From Calditrichaceae bacterium (GTDB lineage: Bacteria; Calditrichota; Calditrichia; Calditrichales; Calditrichaceae), in contig JAUXGF010000198.1 in the NCBI GenBank assembly GCA_030622395.1, positions 1 through 6,006 on the forward strand: a stretch of DNA of 6,006 bases, given 5' to 3'. Positions 1 to 5,510 of the stretch are shown piece by piece. The position numbers were made by a program, and so were the translations under genes. The notes below the pieces were generated by a model. The model saw only the letters and a program-made list of their open reading frames with translations, searched no databases and had not been told where the DNA came from. The first letter of the stretch is position 1. Each line of letters begins with the position of its first letter.

Positions 1-22
1 AGCCCAGAGATTCATCTCTAGG
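1..22. repeat. Short palindromic repeat, type 1 (GAGAT/ATCTC stem)
   Basis: A near-perfect hairpin at 3-22: CCCAGAGAT, a 2-nt loop TC, then ATCTCTAGG, with one mismatch (C5 against A20). It is the same shape as the reverse complement of the hairpin at 149-168. The AGCCCA lead-in, the 9-bp stem and the 2-nt loop are kept, while the inner five stem pairs differ. It lies at the window edge, so a larger element may continue to the left. Confidence 0.6.
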
Positions 23-34
23 AATGATATACCT

Positions 35-58
35 TTTCAATATGAGTCTCGTAGAGAC
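35..58. repeat. TTTCAA-led palindromic repeat, copy A
   Basis: TTTCAA at 35-40 is followed by the small inverted repeat GTCTC-GTA-GAGAC (46-58). The same TTTCAA lead plus GTCxC/GxGAC palindrome recurs at 103 and 173, about 68 and 70 bp further on. It is part of the intergenic repeat cluster and no coding frame runs through it. Confidence 0.5.
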
Positions 59-102
59 GATTGATACACAACTGATTCTATAATATTTATCAGTTCTGCA
101 GG

Positions 103-123
103 TTTCAACCGTCCCTATGGGAC
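103..123. repeat. TTTCAA-led palindromic repeat, copy B
   Basis: TTTCAA at 103-108, then CC, then GTCCC-TAT-GGGAC (111-123). Compared with copy A, one stem pair has changed on both sides (T/A to C/G), so pairing is preserved. Copies B and C share TTTCAAyCGTCCCTA, where y is C or T. Confidence 0.55.
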
Positions 124-148
124 TAATTTAAATATTATATCTCTCTTC

Positions 149-168
149 CCCACCAATAAATTGGTGGG
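149..168. repeat. Short palindromic repeat, type 1 (CCAAT/ATTGG stem)
   Basis: A perfect 9-bp inverted repeat, CCCACCAAT with ATTGGTGGG around an AA loop. Read on the minus strand it begins AGCCCACC, matching the start of the hairpin at 1-22 in frame and geometry but with a different, still self-complementary inner stem. It is not followed by a T-run on either strand, so it is not a good intrinsic terminator. Confidence 0.7.
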
Positions 169-172
169 CTAT

Positions 173-217
173 TTTCAATCGTCCCTAGGCACAGCCTCCC
201 TTCGGGACGGGACTATA
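173..217. repeat. TTTCAA-led palindromic repeat, copy C, with nested hairpin
   Basis: TTTCAA at 173-178 leads into CGTCCC (180-185), which pairs with GGGACG (204-209). Inside the loop AGGC (187-190) can pair with GCCT (194-197), so this copy looks like copy B with a small hairpin inserted. It ends in CGGGACTATA (208-217), which is repeated exactly at 293-302. Confidence 0.55.
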
Positions 218-264
218 TTCCAGCAATATTTCCAAATAATTTATATATCAAACAATTTGTTCGC

Positions 265-302
265 TCCCTAATTTGATGCCTATGCGATCATTCGGGACTA
301 TA
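265..302. repeat. Degenerate fourth palindromic unit ending in CGGGACTATA
   Basis: TCCC (265-268) can pair with GGGA (294-297). Between them TGAT (274-277) can pair with ATCA (287-290). The unit ends in CGGGACTATA (293-302), an exact 10-bp direct repeat of 208-217. It looks like a decayed relative of copy C without the TTTCAA lead. Positions 303-452 to its right show no gene, repeat or other recognisable signal. Confidence 0.4.
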
Positions 303-466
303 CAATTAAATGACAATAACCGGCATAAAGCAAACGACTATATATTTCTTTTACAAGTTTTAATATGCGCAACCATTTTAAACTTATCAAGGAAATTTAA
401 AAAATGTTTGGAACATCTCAGATAGTTGGGTGAAAATTTGAACAACGCATGATAACCCACCCCTAA

Positions 467-482
467 CCCCTCCCAAGAGGGG
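467..482. repeat. CCCCTC/GAGGGG hairpin, dispersed-repeat type
   Basis: A perfect 6-bp inverted repeat with a CCAA loop, preceded by CCACCCCTAA and followed by AATTAATT. From general knowledge, C-rich stretches of this kind ending in a CCCCTC...GAGGGG hairpin are scattered in many copies through intergenic DNA of several bacterial groups. It lies about 90 bp past the manA stop, but on the minus strand it is followed by TTAGGGG and not by a T-run, so it is a poor terminator candidate. Confidence 0.5.
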
Positions 483-573
483 AATTAATTCATGGCATTT
501 TAACAATTTATAGATTTATTTAACAAAAATCTCTAATGACTGGGGGATTACAAATATATTTAGTTTTTTAGAG

Positions 574-1842
574 TTATTGCGGTTGCTGCTCAGGGATTTC
601 TACTTTAAAAAGCGTAACAGAATTTTCAGCGGTTATCGTGAATTCCTTGAGAGCGGCCGGGATAAGAATAGACTGCCCCCTCCGGAATTTTTCCTGATTA
701 TTTTTAACATCCGTGTTCCAATCTATAAAAATATTCCCTTCCGTGATGAGTAAAACCTGTGGTTTATTCCCAATAGATTGATACTTTTTCTGACCGGATT
801 TCATTTTCCAGCGGGTAACTTCAAATTCCGCCGCAGGTGTATGATAGATTATTTCATCTGCCTCTGTCCCCATGATAGGAATGGGTTTTGTGTCATAAGT
901 GAGAATCTCGACCAGCGTTTCAACATCCTTGAATTTGGGCGTTAAACCGGCGCGCACGACATTGTCGGAATTTGCCATGCACTCGACAATATTTCCCTTC
1001 AGGTAGGCGTGGGGAATTCCCGCTTTAAGAAAAACTCCCTGACCTTCTTTAAGATGAATCATATTTAATAAAAAAATTGAAAACAGACCGGCGTCCGATT
1101 TATAGATTTTATTTAGATTGAGGAAAAGATGTTCTTTTTCGCTCAGGGTATTTGAAGAACCGGTCAACCTTTTTTCAAGCCGGTCGATAGATTGGGTAAG
1201 TTCCTTTTCGCAAGTAATCGAACGCTGCATAAGAGTAGAATACATAAAGCGCAGGGCGTCCCGCTGCTCATCATAAGACCCTCTACTTAATCTTTTCAAC
1301 TTATCAAAAATATCCCCTCCGATAAAAGCGGATATTTCAGGATATTTTTTCACAGTATTTATAATATCGTCAAAGCTTTTAAAACCGACCAACGCTGTAA
1401 GCGAATCTAAAGCAATGGCAATTTCCGGCTTGTGGTTATCATCAGGATAATGATCCGAATCCCGTTGATGCAGGGCTTGAGCCTGGTCTTTGTTTGGGTG
1501 AGCCTGAATAGAAAGAGCTTGCGCCGCAGAGAGAACCTTGAATAAAAAGGGCAGCTTTCCTGAAAATTTTTGCGTAATATGCTTTCCTAAAATTTCATAG
1601 GGATACTGCGAAATTAATTTATCTAATGAAAAGTAAGATTCATTTAGTTTGATTTTAGAAGGGGCTTTAGGGTGAGCGCCAATCCAAAGTTCGGCGTAAG
1701 GCTTATCCGCTTGCGGTTCAATATCGAGAAATCGAGGGATAAAAGCCTCTTTGCCCCTGCCTCCCCAGGCGTAATGCTGGATTGGATTATATAATAGATA
1801 AGGGCGCGCTTGAAAGGGTTTTGTTTTTTTAGGTAATTTCAA
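574..1842 (-). CDS. manA: Class I mannose-6-phosphate isomerase (phosphomannose isomerase)
   Basis: This cytoplasmic zinc enzyme interconverts mannose 6-phosphate and fructose 6-phosphate, feeding GDP-mannose and glycan synthesis or mannose catabolism. The 422-residue product has the class I layout. It opens with NPIQHYAWGGRG (19-30). The zinc-site motif SIQAHPNK (111-118) supplies Gln113 and His115. NHKPE (136-140) supplies Glu140, and GIPHAYLKG (275-283) supplies His278. The segment NVVRAGLTPKF (294-304) carries the conserved catalytic Arg297. A helical insertion (about 170-250) and a C-terminal cupin-like region (about 335-416) follow the family pattern, and the length is typical. The start is TTG: no ATG lies between it and the upstream in-frame stop, and an AAGGA Shine-Dalgarno sequence sits 7 nt before it (plus-strand TCCTT, 1850-1854). 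An ATT codon just upstream is a less likely start. The gene stands alone, divergent from the phosphate operon. No convincing promoter or terminator was seen. Confidence 0.96.
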   Translation of the reverse strand: MKLPKKTKPFQARPYLLYNPIQHYAWGGRGKEAFIPRFLDIEPQADKPYAELWIGAHPKAPSKIKLNESYFSLDKLISQYPYEILGKHITQKFSGKLPFLFKVLSAAQALSIQAHPNKDQAQALHQRDSDHYPDDNHKPEIAIALDSLTALVGFKSFDDIINTVKKYPEISAFIGGDIFDKLKRLSRGSYDEQRDALRFMYSTLMQRSITCEKELTQSIDRLEKRLTGSSNTLSEKEHLFLNLNKIYKSDAGLFSIFLLNMIHLKEGQGVFLKAGIPHAYLKGNIVECMANSDNVVRAGLTPKFKDVETLVEILTYDTKPIPIMGTEADEIIYHTPAAEFEVTRWKMKSGQKKYQSIGNKPQVLLITEGNIFIDWNTDVKNNQEKFRRGQSILIPAALKEFTITAENSVTLFKVEIPEQQPQ

Positions 1843-1849
1843 AATATGA

Positions 1850-1854
1850 TCCTT
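1850..1854 (-). promoter_or_regulatory. Shine-Dalgarno site that decides the manA TTG start
   Basis: Read on the minus strand this is AAGGA, 7 nt before the TTG at 1842-1840. Nothing else upstream before the in-frame stop (minus-strand TAA at 1869-1867) offers ATG or GTG. The spacing therefore supports the non-ATG start and a short N-terminal extension of about 18 residues before the conserved NPIQHYAWG motif. Confidence 0.7.
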
Positions 1855-1873
1855 AAGGATTTTATGTTACAAC

Positions 1874-1908
1874 GCTCAGCAATCAGCATTCAGCGGTCAG
1901 CTCTCAGC
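1874..1908. repeat. Tandem 7-bp repeat (nnTCAGC or similar) x5
   Basis: Five consecutive 7-bp units, GCTCAGC, AATCAGC, ATTCAGC, GGTCAGC and TCTCAGC, keep TCAGC and vary in the first two bases. The array sits about 30 bp upstream of the manA start. Nothing indicates translation. Replication slippage is the simplest explanation. Confidence 0.75.
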
Positions 1909-1991
1909 TTTTCCCAAAGGACAGCCCGCACGATCGGGAGGCAGGGGCAGGCGTCACAATTAAAAATTTCATGCCGCCCGCTGGGACTAAA

Positions 1992-2119
1992 GAATTATTC
2001 GGCTTAACGTATATTTAAACCATAGTTTCTCCCTCGTATCAGAGTTAAGCGAAGCGGTCTCTGATACGTGACGACGCTGCCTGAAACGCTTCTCCCTTAC
2101 GCCTGCCGGAATAATTTTC
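1992..2119. repeat. Inverted-repeat block with central 10-bp hairpin, possibly a MITE-like remnant
   Basis: The outer arms are GAATTATTCGGC (1992-2003) and GCCGGAATAATTTTC (2105-2119), complementary apart from one bulged G and one mismatch. Inside lies a perfect 10-bp inverted repeat, CGTATCAGAG (2035-2044) with CTCTGATACG (2059-2068), around a 14-nt loop. A further pair, GGCAGGCGT (1946-1954) and ACGCCTGCC (2099-2107), extends outside the left arm. No open frame of note runs through it. Nested palindromic arms without a gene fit a non-autonomous mobile repeat. A structured RNA or a bidirectional regulatory element is an alternative. No flanking target-site duplication was identified. Confidence 0.45.
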
Positions 2120-2213
2120 CCCGTGTTCAACTCATAAGGGCCTATAATATTTCACACCTTCACTGCGGTTACAATAAAAATTAAATTAGACTATTAAAGT
2201 CCATAAAATTTTT

Positions 2214-2229
2214 ATAAATTTAAATTTAT
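2214..2229. repeat. Perfect 16-bp AT palindrome
   Basis: ATAAATTT followed directly by AAATTTAT, with no loop. It lies about 210 bp before the phosphate operon, in the most AT-rich part of this intergenic region. It could be a dimeric regulator site or simply AT-rich DNA. No promoter boxes could be assigned with confidence around it. Confidence 0.35.
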
Positions 2230-2257
2230 GAATTTGGCGGTTATGCCGCAATTAAAA

Positions 2258-2398
2258 GAATTGGGGAAGATTGGAGTAATGGAGTGTTGGAGTGATGGAG
2301 TAATGGGAAGAATGGAAGAGTGGAAGAATGGGGAAATGGAAGAATTGAATTAATGAATTGTTGAATTATTGAATTGATGGAATGGAGAAGAGTTGGAG
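2258..2398. repeat. Purine-rich degenerate tandem repeat of about 8 bp
   Basis: From 2272 the sequence reads as successive 8-bp units: TGGAGTAA, TGGAGTGT, TGGAGTGA, TGGAGTAA, TGGGAAGA. After a 1-base slip come TGGAAGAG, TGGAAGAA, TGGGGAAA, TGGAAGAA, then TTGAATTA-type units to about 2376. Almost all bases on this strand are A, G or T. The tract ends about 40 bp before the start codon of the phosphate operon, so it probably lies in its leader or promoter region. Length variation here could affect expression, but that is inference. Confidence 0.75.
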
Positions 2399-2437
2399 CT
2401 GTAAAGTGGTGGATTACTTTTAGTAGAGGGCAATATT

Positions 2438-3085
2438 ATGGCAATATTATTTAAAACGACAAAAATGCTCGAAAGTCAAATCGACGAGTATTTAGACGCG
2501 GTTAGTCAGGGGGCGTTGATTTTTAAAGAGGGCATAAAAAACTATCTGACGCCGGACAAAGATATCTTTAATCAGCGGATAGAAACAATCGGCAAGCTTG
2601 AGGCAAAGGCTGATAATTTACGTCATGATATCGAAAACAACCTTTATAGTCATTCTTTAATCCCGGAGCATCGCGGCGATGTGCTTGGTATATTGGAGAC
2701 TATAGATGATGTTATCAATACGGCAAAAGAAACATTAACTCATTTTTCAATAGAATGTCCATATATTCCGCCAGAGTTTAACAAAGAATATAACGAATTA
2801 ACCGAAATGGCGGTGCAGGCTTCAGAGGCGATTGTGCTGGCGGCACGCGCTTTCTTCAAGGACGTAAACGCCGTAAAAGACCATTTGCATAAAGTCTATT
2901 TTTACGAAAAAGAAGCAGATAAAATCGGCAATCATTTAAAGCGTCGTGTGTTTCAAATGGATGATCTTGATTTAAGTCAAAAAATCCATTTAACTTATTT
3001 TGCGACACATATCGACCGTCTGGCAGACTGTGCGGAAGACGTTGCGGATCGCTTAGGGATTTATACAATTAAGCGCACTATCTAA
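2438..3085 (+). CDS. DUF47 / PhoU-like phosphate transport regulator (TIGR00153 family)
   Basis: A 215-residue, probably all-helical cytoplasmic protein of the DUF47 family, distant relatives of PhoU that are usually encoded next to PiT transporters and thought to modulate them. No signal peptide or membrane segment is visible. PhoU-type acidic E-x-x-x-D motifs, which bind metal clusters in PhoU relatives, occur at Glu55-Asp59 (EAKAD), Glu87-Asp91 (ETIDD), Glu157-Asp161 (EKEAD) and Glu200-Asp204 (EDVAD). The C-terminal helix HIDRLADCAEDVADRL (191-206) is typical. Length matches the family. The ATG has AGAGGG (2425-2430) 7 nt upstream. The transporter gene follows 17 bp downstream, which implies one transcript. 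The upstream region is the purine-rich repeat, and no clear Pho box was found. The family call is firm; the exact biochemical role is not established from sequence. Confidence 0.93.
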   Translation: MAILFKTTKMLESQIDEYLDAVSQGALIFKEGIKNYLTPDKDIFNQRIETIGKLEAKADNLRHDIENNLYSHSLIPEHRGDVLGILETIDDVINTAKETLTHFSIECPYIPPEFNKEYNELTEMAVQASEAIVLAARAFFKDVNAVKDHLHKVYFYEKEADKIGNHLKRRVFQMDDLDLSQKIHLTYFATHIDRLADCAEDVADRLGIYTIKRTI

Positions 3086-3087
3086 CC

Positions 3088-3095
3088 GGGAGAGG
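3088..3095 (+). promoter_or_regulatory. Shine-Dalgarno site of the phosphate transporter gene
   Basis: GGGAGAGG lies inside the 17-bp gap after the DUF47 stop codon, 7 nt before the transporter ATG. It shows that the second gene has its own ribosome entry within the shared transcript and fixes the start at 3103. Confidence 0.65.
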
Positions 3096-3102
3096 CACAG
3101 GA

Positions 3103-4593
3103 ATGATTTTTATATTTCTTTCCAGTGGATTGTTTTTGGGCTGGTCTTTAGGCGCTAATGACGCCGCTAATGTTTTTGGCACGGCAGTGGGCAGTAAAAT
3201 GGTGCGCTTTAAAACCGCAGCTATTATTGCCAGCATTTTTATTATCCTTGGCGCTGTTATCAGCGGGAGCGGAGCTACTCATACCTTGGGGAAGTTAGGC
3301 GCGGTTAACGCTATTGCCGGTTCCTTTATGGTGGCTTTCTCTGCGGCTTTTACAGTTTTCTGGATGACAAAACTAAAATTGCCTGTTTCCACATCTCAAG
3401 CAATAGTGGGCGCTATTATTGGCTGGAATCTATTTTCCGGTTCTTTAACCGATTATAATTCTTTAACAAAGATCGTAATGACCTGGGTTTTATGCCCCGT
3501 GTTGTCTGCTGTTATCGCCATAATTATATTCAGCACAGTTAAATTTTATTTAAATCATTCAAAAATTCATTTATTAAGAGTTGATATACGTACGCGGGTC
3601 GGTTTAATTTTAGTCGGGGCGTTTGGTTCATACAGTCTTGGCGCTAATAATATTGCCAATGTAATGGGGGTATTTGTTCCGGTATCTCCGCTTGAAGGAT
3701 TAAGTTTTTATGGTTTATTCAGCCTATCCGGCACGCAAATATTATTTTTATTAGGCGGAGTGGCAATCGGATTCGGCGTCCTTACCTATTCTTATAAAGT
3801 AATGGATACTGTAGGCGGCAGTTTAATGAAAATTTCTCCTACAGCCGCTTTGGTGATTGTTCTTTCCCAGGCAATCGTTCTTTTTTTATTTTCATCTGAA
3901 ATGTTAGAAAGTTTCCTTATTAATCATGGTTTACCCGCCATTCCCCTGGTTCCGGTCTCAAGTTCGCAGGCTGTGATCGGGGCTGTGATCGGTATCGGAA
4001 TTCTTAAAGGCGGAAAAGGGATCCGCTATAAAGCGCTTGGAGAAATCGCCAGCGGCTGGGTTACTACGCCGATAATTGCCGGAATTATTACCTTTGTCGC
4101 GCTTTTCTTTTTGCAGAATGTTTTTAACCAAGAAGTCTACCGTCCGGTTACTTACGTCATTTCCGATGATGTATTAAGTTATTTAGATAAAAGGAATGTT
4201 TCCGGCGAGGTTTTAGTTGAATTCAAAGGAAAGGAATATTGTAACGCCATACGTTTTGAATCGGATTTAAAATTAAAAAGCAATTTGAATAGTGAACAGA
4301 GAACGATTGTCGTTGAAACCGCCAGGGTTGAAATGTATTATATTGATCCATTTATAATGAAACAAAAAATAGACGGCAAATTATTTACAGCCGGGCAATA
4401 CCAGGCTTTAGAGCGGCTTAGCGGTAAAACCTTCCAACATCAATGGCAGTTTAGCGCCGCTTTGGAAGTCAATTCGGAGGAGTGGAAATTTAAAGAAGCG
4501 TCCAAAACAAATAAAATTTATAACAAAGAGATTAAACTTAAGCGTAAATATTTGTTTGATATTTTTAAAACAGGGGAAAATGATACTGAATAA
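3103..4593 (+). CDS. Inorganic phosphate transporter, PiT family (PitA-like)
   Basis: An inner-membrane low-affinity phosphate permease; family members move phosphate, often as a metal-phosphate complex, with H+ or Na+. The 496-residue product shows the inverted duplication of the family. The first half has GANDAANVFGTAVG (17-30) and PVSTSQAIVGAIIG (94-107). The second half has GANNIANVMG (180-189) and PVSSSQAVIGAVIG (284-297). About ten hydrophobic segments span residues 1-340. The second GAND motif reads GANN, which can occur in that half. Residues 341-496 form a polar tail with no membrane segment and no domain I recognise, ending in a Lys-rich stretch (KEIKLKRK, 475-482). The ATG is preceded by GGGAGAGG (3088-3095) at 7 nt. 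It follows the DUF47 gene in the usual regulator-transporter pair. No terminator hairpin was seen after the stop. Confidence 0.95.
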   Translation: MIFIFLSSGLFLGWSLGANDAANVFGTAVGSKMVRFKTAAIIASIFIILGAVISGSGATHTLGKLGAVNAIAGSFMVAFSAAFTVFWMTKLKLPVSTSQAIVGAIIGWNLFSGSLTDYNSLTKIVMTWVLCPVLSAVIAIIIFSTVKFYLNHSKIHLLRVDIRTRVGLILVGAFGSYSLGANNIANVMGVFVPVSPLEGLSFYGLFSLSGTQILFLLGGVAIGFGVLTYSYKVMDTVGGSLMKISPTAALVIVLSQAIVLFLFSSEMLESFLINHGLPAIPLVPVSSSQAVIGAVIGIGILKGGKGIRYKALGEIASGWVTTPIIAGIITFVALFFLQNVFNQEVYRPVTYVISDDVLSYLDKRNVSGEVLVEFKGKEYCNAIRFESDLKLKSNLNSEQRTIVVETARVEMYYIDPFIMKQKIDGKLFTAGQYQALERLSGKTFQHQWQFSAALEVNSEEWKFKEASKTNKIYNKEIKLKRKYLFDIFKTGENDTE

Positions 4594-4713
4594 TTATATT
4601 ATTTGATTAAAATTTCAGAGAAGAGTGAGGATTGGTCAATATTATTAAATGCATATTTGCAATTTGCCGGAATAATTTTATATTCTTACAATAGATTTTT
4701 GCCTATTTACATC

Positions 4714-4776
4714 AATGGAATGGACTTTGACAACGGTGAAATGGATTTTGTCGGCAATGAAATGAACAGTGTCAGC
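4714..4776 (+). repeat. Degenerate 21-bp tandem repeat, three units plus a partial fourth
   Basis: Units at 4714-4734, 4735-4755 and 4756-4776 match one another at 14 or 15 of 21 positions by hand count. A fourth unit begins AATGAACTGA at 4777. In one frame they read as seven-residue steps NGMDFDN, GEMDFVG, NEMNSVS, then NELIID. The repeat lies exactly at the left boundary of the recognisable Rhs sequence. Confidence 0.5.
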
Positions 4777-4781
4777 AATGA
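4735..4781 (+). pseudogene. Frame-shifted remnant of Rhs core just upstream of the intact tip
   Basis: Read in the frame of position 4735 this gives GEMDFVGNEMNSVSNEL, resembling the G-N-E stretch that normally precedes the Y-R-F-T-G-K-E-R-D motif of Rhs proteins. The continuation TDYRFTGKERD lies one frame over, from 4782, where the upstream frame has TGA at 4779-4781. Joining the two frames (NEL then TDYRF) restores a normal-looking Rhs sequence, which suggests a small indel near 4780. Further upstream, 4594-4713 shows no Rhs similarity and no good ribosome site, so the rest of the gene is absent. The remnant call is inference from short matches. Confidence 0.4.
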
Positions 4782-5471
4782 ACTGATTATCGATTTACCG
4801 GTAAAGAACGTGATAGTCATACTTGTTTAGCCTATTTCGGCGCAAGGTACTATGACCCGGCGATTGGACGTTTTTTAAGCGTTGATCCGCATGCTAGTTC
4901 TTATCCAGATTTGACGCCATATAATTATGTTGGAAATAATCCATTACGTCTCATCGATCCTACCGGAATGGATAGCCTTGCTGCTGCCAAACTTACAAAA
5001 GCAGCTGATAATGCTGTCGCAAAAGTAAAGAAAAGTGATCCAACGGGTTCTCAGCCTGCTAAATGCAATATTGGCGTTAGTTTGGCATTTGAGGAAGTTA
5101 CTGAAAGTACTGAACTTAATGGTAAAACAGCAAACGAAATTGCAGATCATGCTGCCAGTGACGATGATTTTGAACCTACTGACTTAGAAGATGTTGGAGA
5201 TAGTGCTAATGAAGGTGAAATGAATTTAGGTGTAAGCAAAGGAAAAGATGGTAAAAGTGGTCATGTAGTTATGGCTGTTCCAGGCGAAAAGGTTTCAAGT
5301 GGATCTTGGGGCGGAAAAGTACCAAATGCAATGGACACTGGTGCTGGTAAAAGATGGTCTAAAAAAGGTGTTAATTATTCATGGAAAGGCTCACAAAAAA
5401 AGAATGTAAATTGGTACAAGTATAAAAATAGTTCAACTACAAAAAGGAAAATTTATGGACCGCTTCCATAA
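4782..5471 (+). CDS. Orphan Rhs C-terminal tip: end of Rhs-associated core plus a putative NlpC/P60-like toxin domain
   Basis: Rhs proteins deliver a variable C-terminal effector out of a conserved YD-repeat shell. Only the tip is present here. The first 60 or so residues are the Rhs core end: TDYRFTGKERD, then YFGARYYDPAIGRFLSVDP, TPYNYVGNNPLRLIDPTGM. They close with the P-x4-DPxG boundary (codons 4941-4967). The next roughly 165 residues are unique. KCNIGVSLAFEEVT has its Cys at 5064-5066, then LNGKTANEI, then SGHVVMAVPG with its His at 5262-5264, then SWGGKVPNAMDTG. This Cys...His order with a G-H-V-x-x-V strand resembles NlpC/P60 or CHAP peptidoglycan hydrolases, so a cell-wall amidase/peptidase effector is likely but unproven. 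There is no start: the frame is closed by TGA at 4779, the first start-like codon is TTG at 4911 inside the core, and the first ATG is 4968, neither with a good ribosome site. It is probably a silent cassette. It is AT-richer than the transporter. Confidence 0.8.
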   Translation, partial: TDYRFTGKERDSHTCLAYFGARYYDPAIGRFLSVDPHASSYPDLTPYNYVGNNPLRLIDPTGMDSLAAAKLTKAADNAVAKVKKSDPTGSQPAKCNIGVSLAFEEVTESTELNGKTANEIADHAASDDDFEPTDLEDVGDSANEGEMNLGVSKGKDGKSGHVVMAVPGEKVSSGSWGGKVPNAMDTGAGKRWSKKGVNYSWKGSQKKNVNWYKYKNSSTTKRKIYGPLP

Positions 5472-5497
5472 TAATCAGGCAATATGAATAAAAATAT

Positions 5498-5505
5498 AAG
5501 GTGAG
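5498..5505 (+). promoter_or_regulatory. Strong Shine-Dalgarno site for the gene at 5511
   Basis: AAGGTGAG ends 5 nt before ATG 5511 and is the best ribosome site on the right side of the window. It contrasts with the lack of any initiation signal for the Rhs tip upstream, so the downstream gene can be expressed even if the tip is not. Confidence 0.7.
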
Positions 5506-5510
5506 AAAAA

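Noticed and set aside
35..210. CRISPR array
   Set aside because: The TTTCAA units are evenly spaced but agree for only about 15 bp and then diverge. There are no constant-length repeats of 25-40 bp and no cas genes.
403..432. Nine-codon reading frame with AAGGA upstream
   Set aside because: It is too short, has no conserved context, and fits chance in AT-rich DNA.
525..573. Intrinsic terminator of manA on the minus strand
   Set aside because: CTCTAA (573-568) and TTAGAG (536-531) can pair and are followed by ATTTTT. The stem is only 6 bp, mostly A/T, with a loop of about 31 nt, too weak to call.
1911..1960. GC-rich stretch with CCCG/CGGG as a hairpin RNA or gene fragment
   Set aside because: The stem is only 4 bp and no frame or known motif runs through it. 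Only its GGCAGGCGT, which pairs with 2099-2107, was kept as part of the inverted-repeat block.
2180..2230. Pho box or other phosphate-responsive operator before the DUF47 gene
   Set aside because: TTAAA-like words occur in this AT-rich stretch but without the regular spacing of known Pho boxes, so the resemblance is not better than chance.
2856..3068. 70-codon minus-strand frame within the DUF47 gene
   Set aside because: It lies wholly inside a well-supported gene on the other strand and has no recognisable motif or initiation signal.
4603..4830. Open frame of 75 codons starting with TTG after the phosphate transporter
   Set aside because: There is no ribosome site, the start is TTG, and its 3' half overlaps, in another frame, sequence that clearly encodes the Rhs motif FTGKERD. 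Only the stretch 4735-4781 looks like a former coding frame.
4944..5150. 68-codon minus-strand frame within the Rhs tip
   Set aside because: It is antisense to the conserved Rhs core end and the start of the C-terminal domain, with no independent support.
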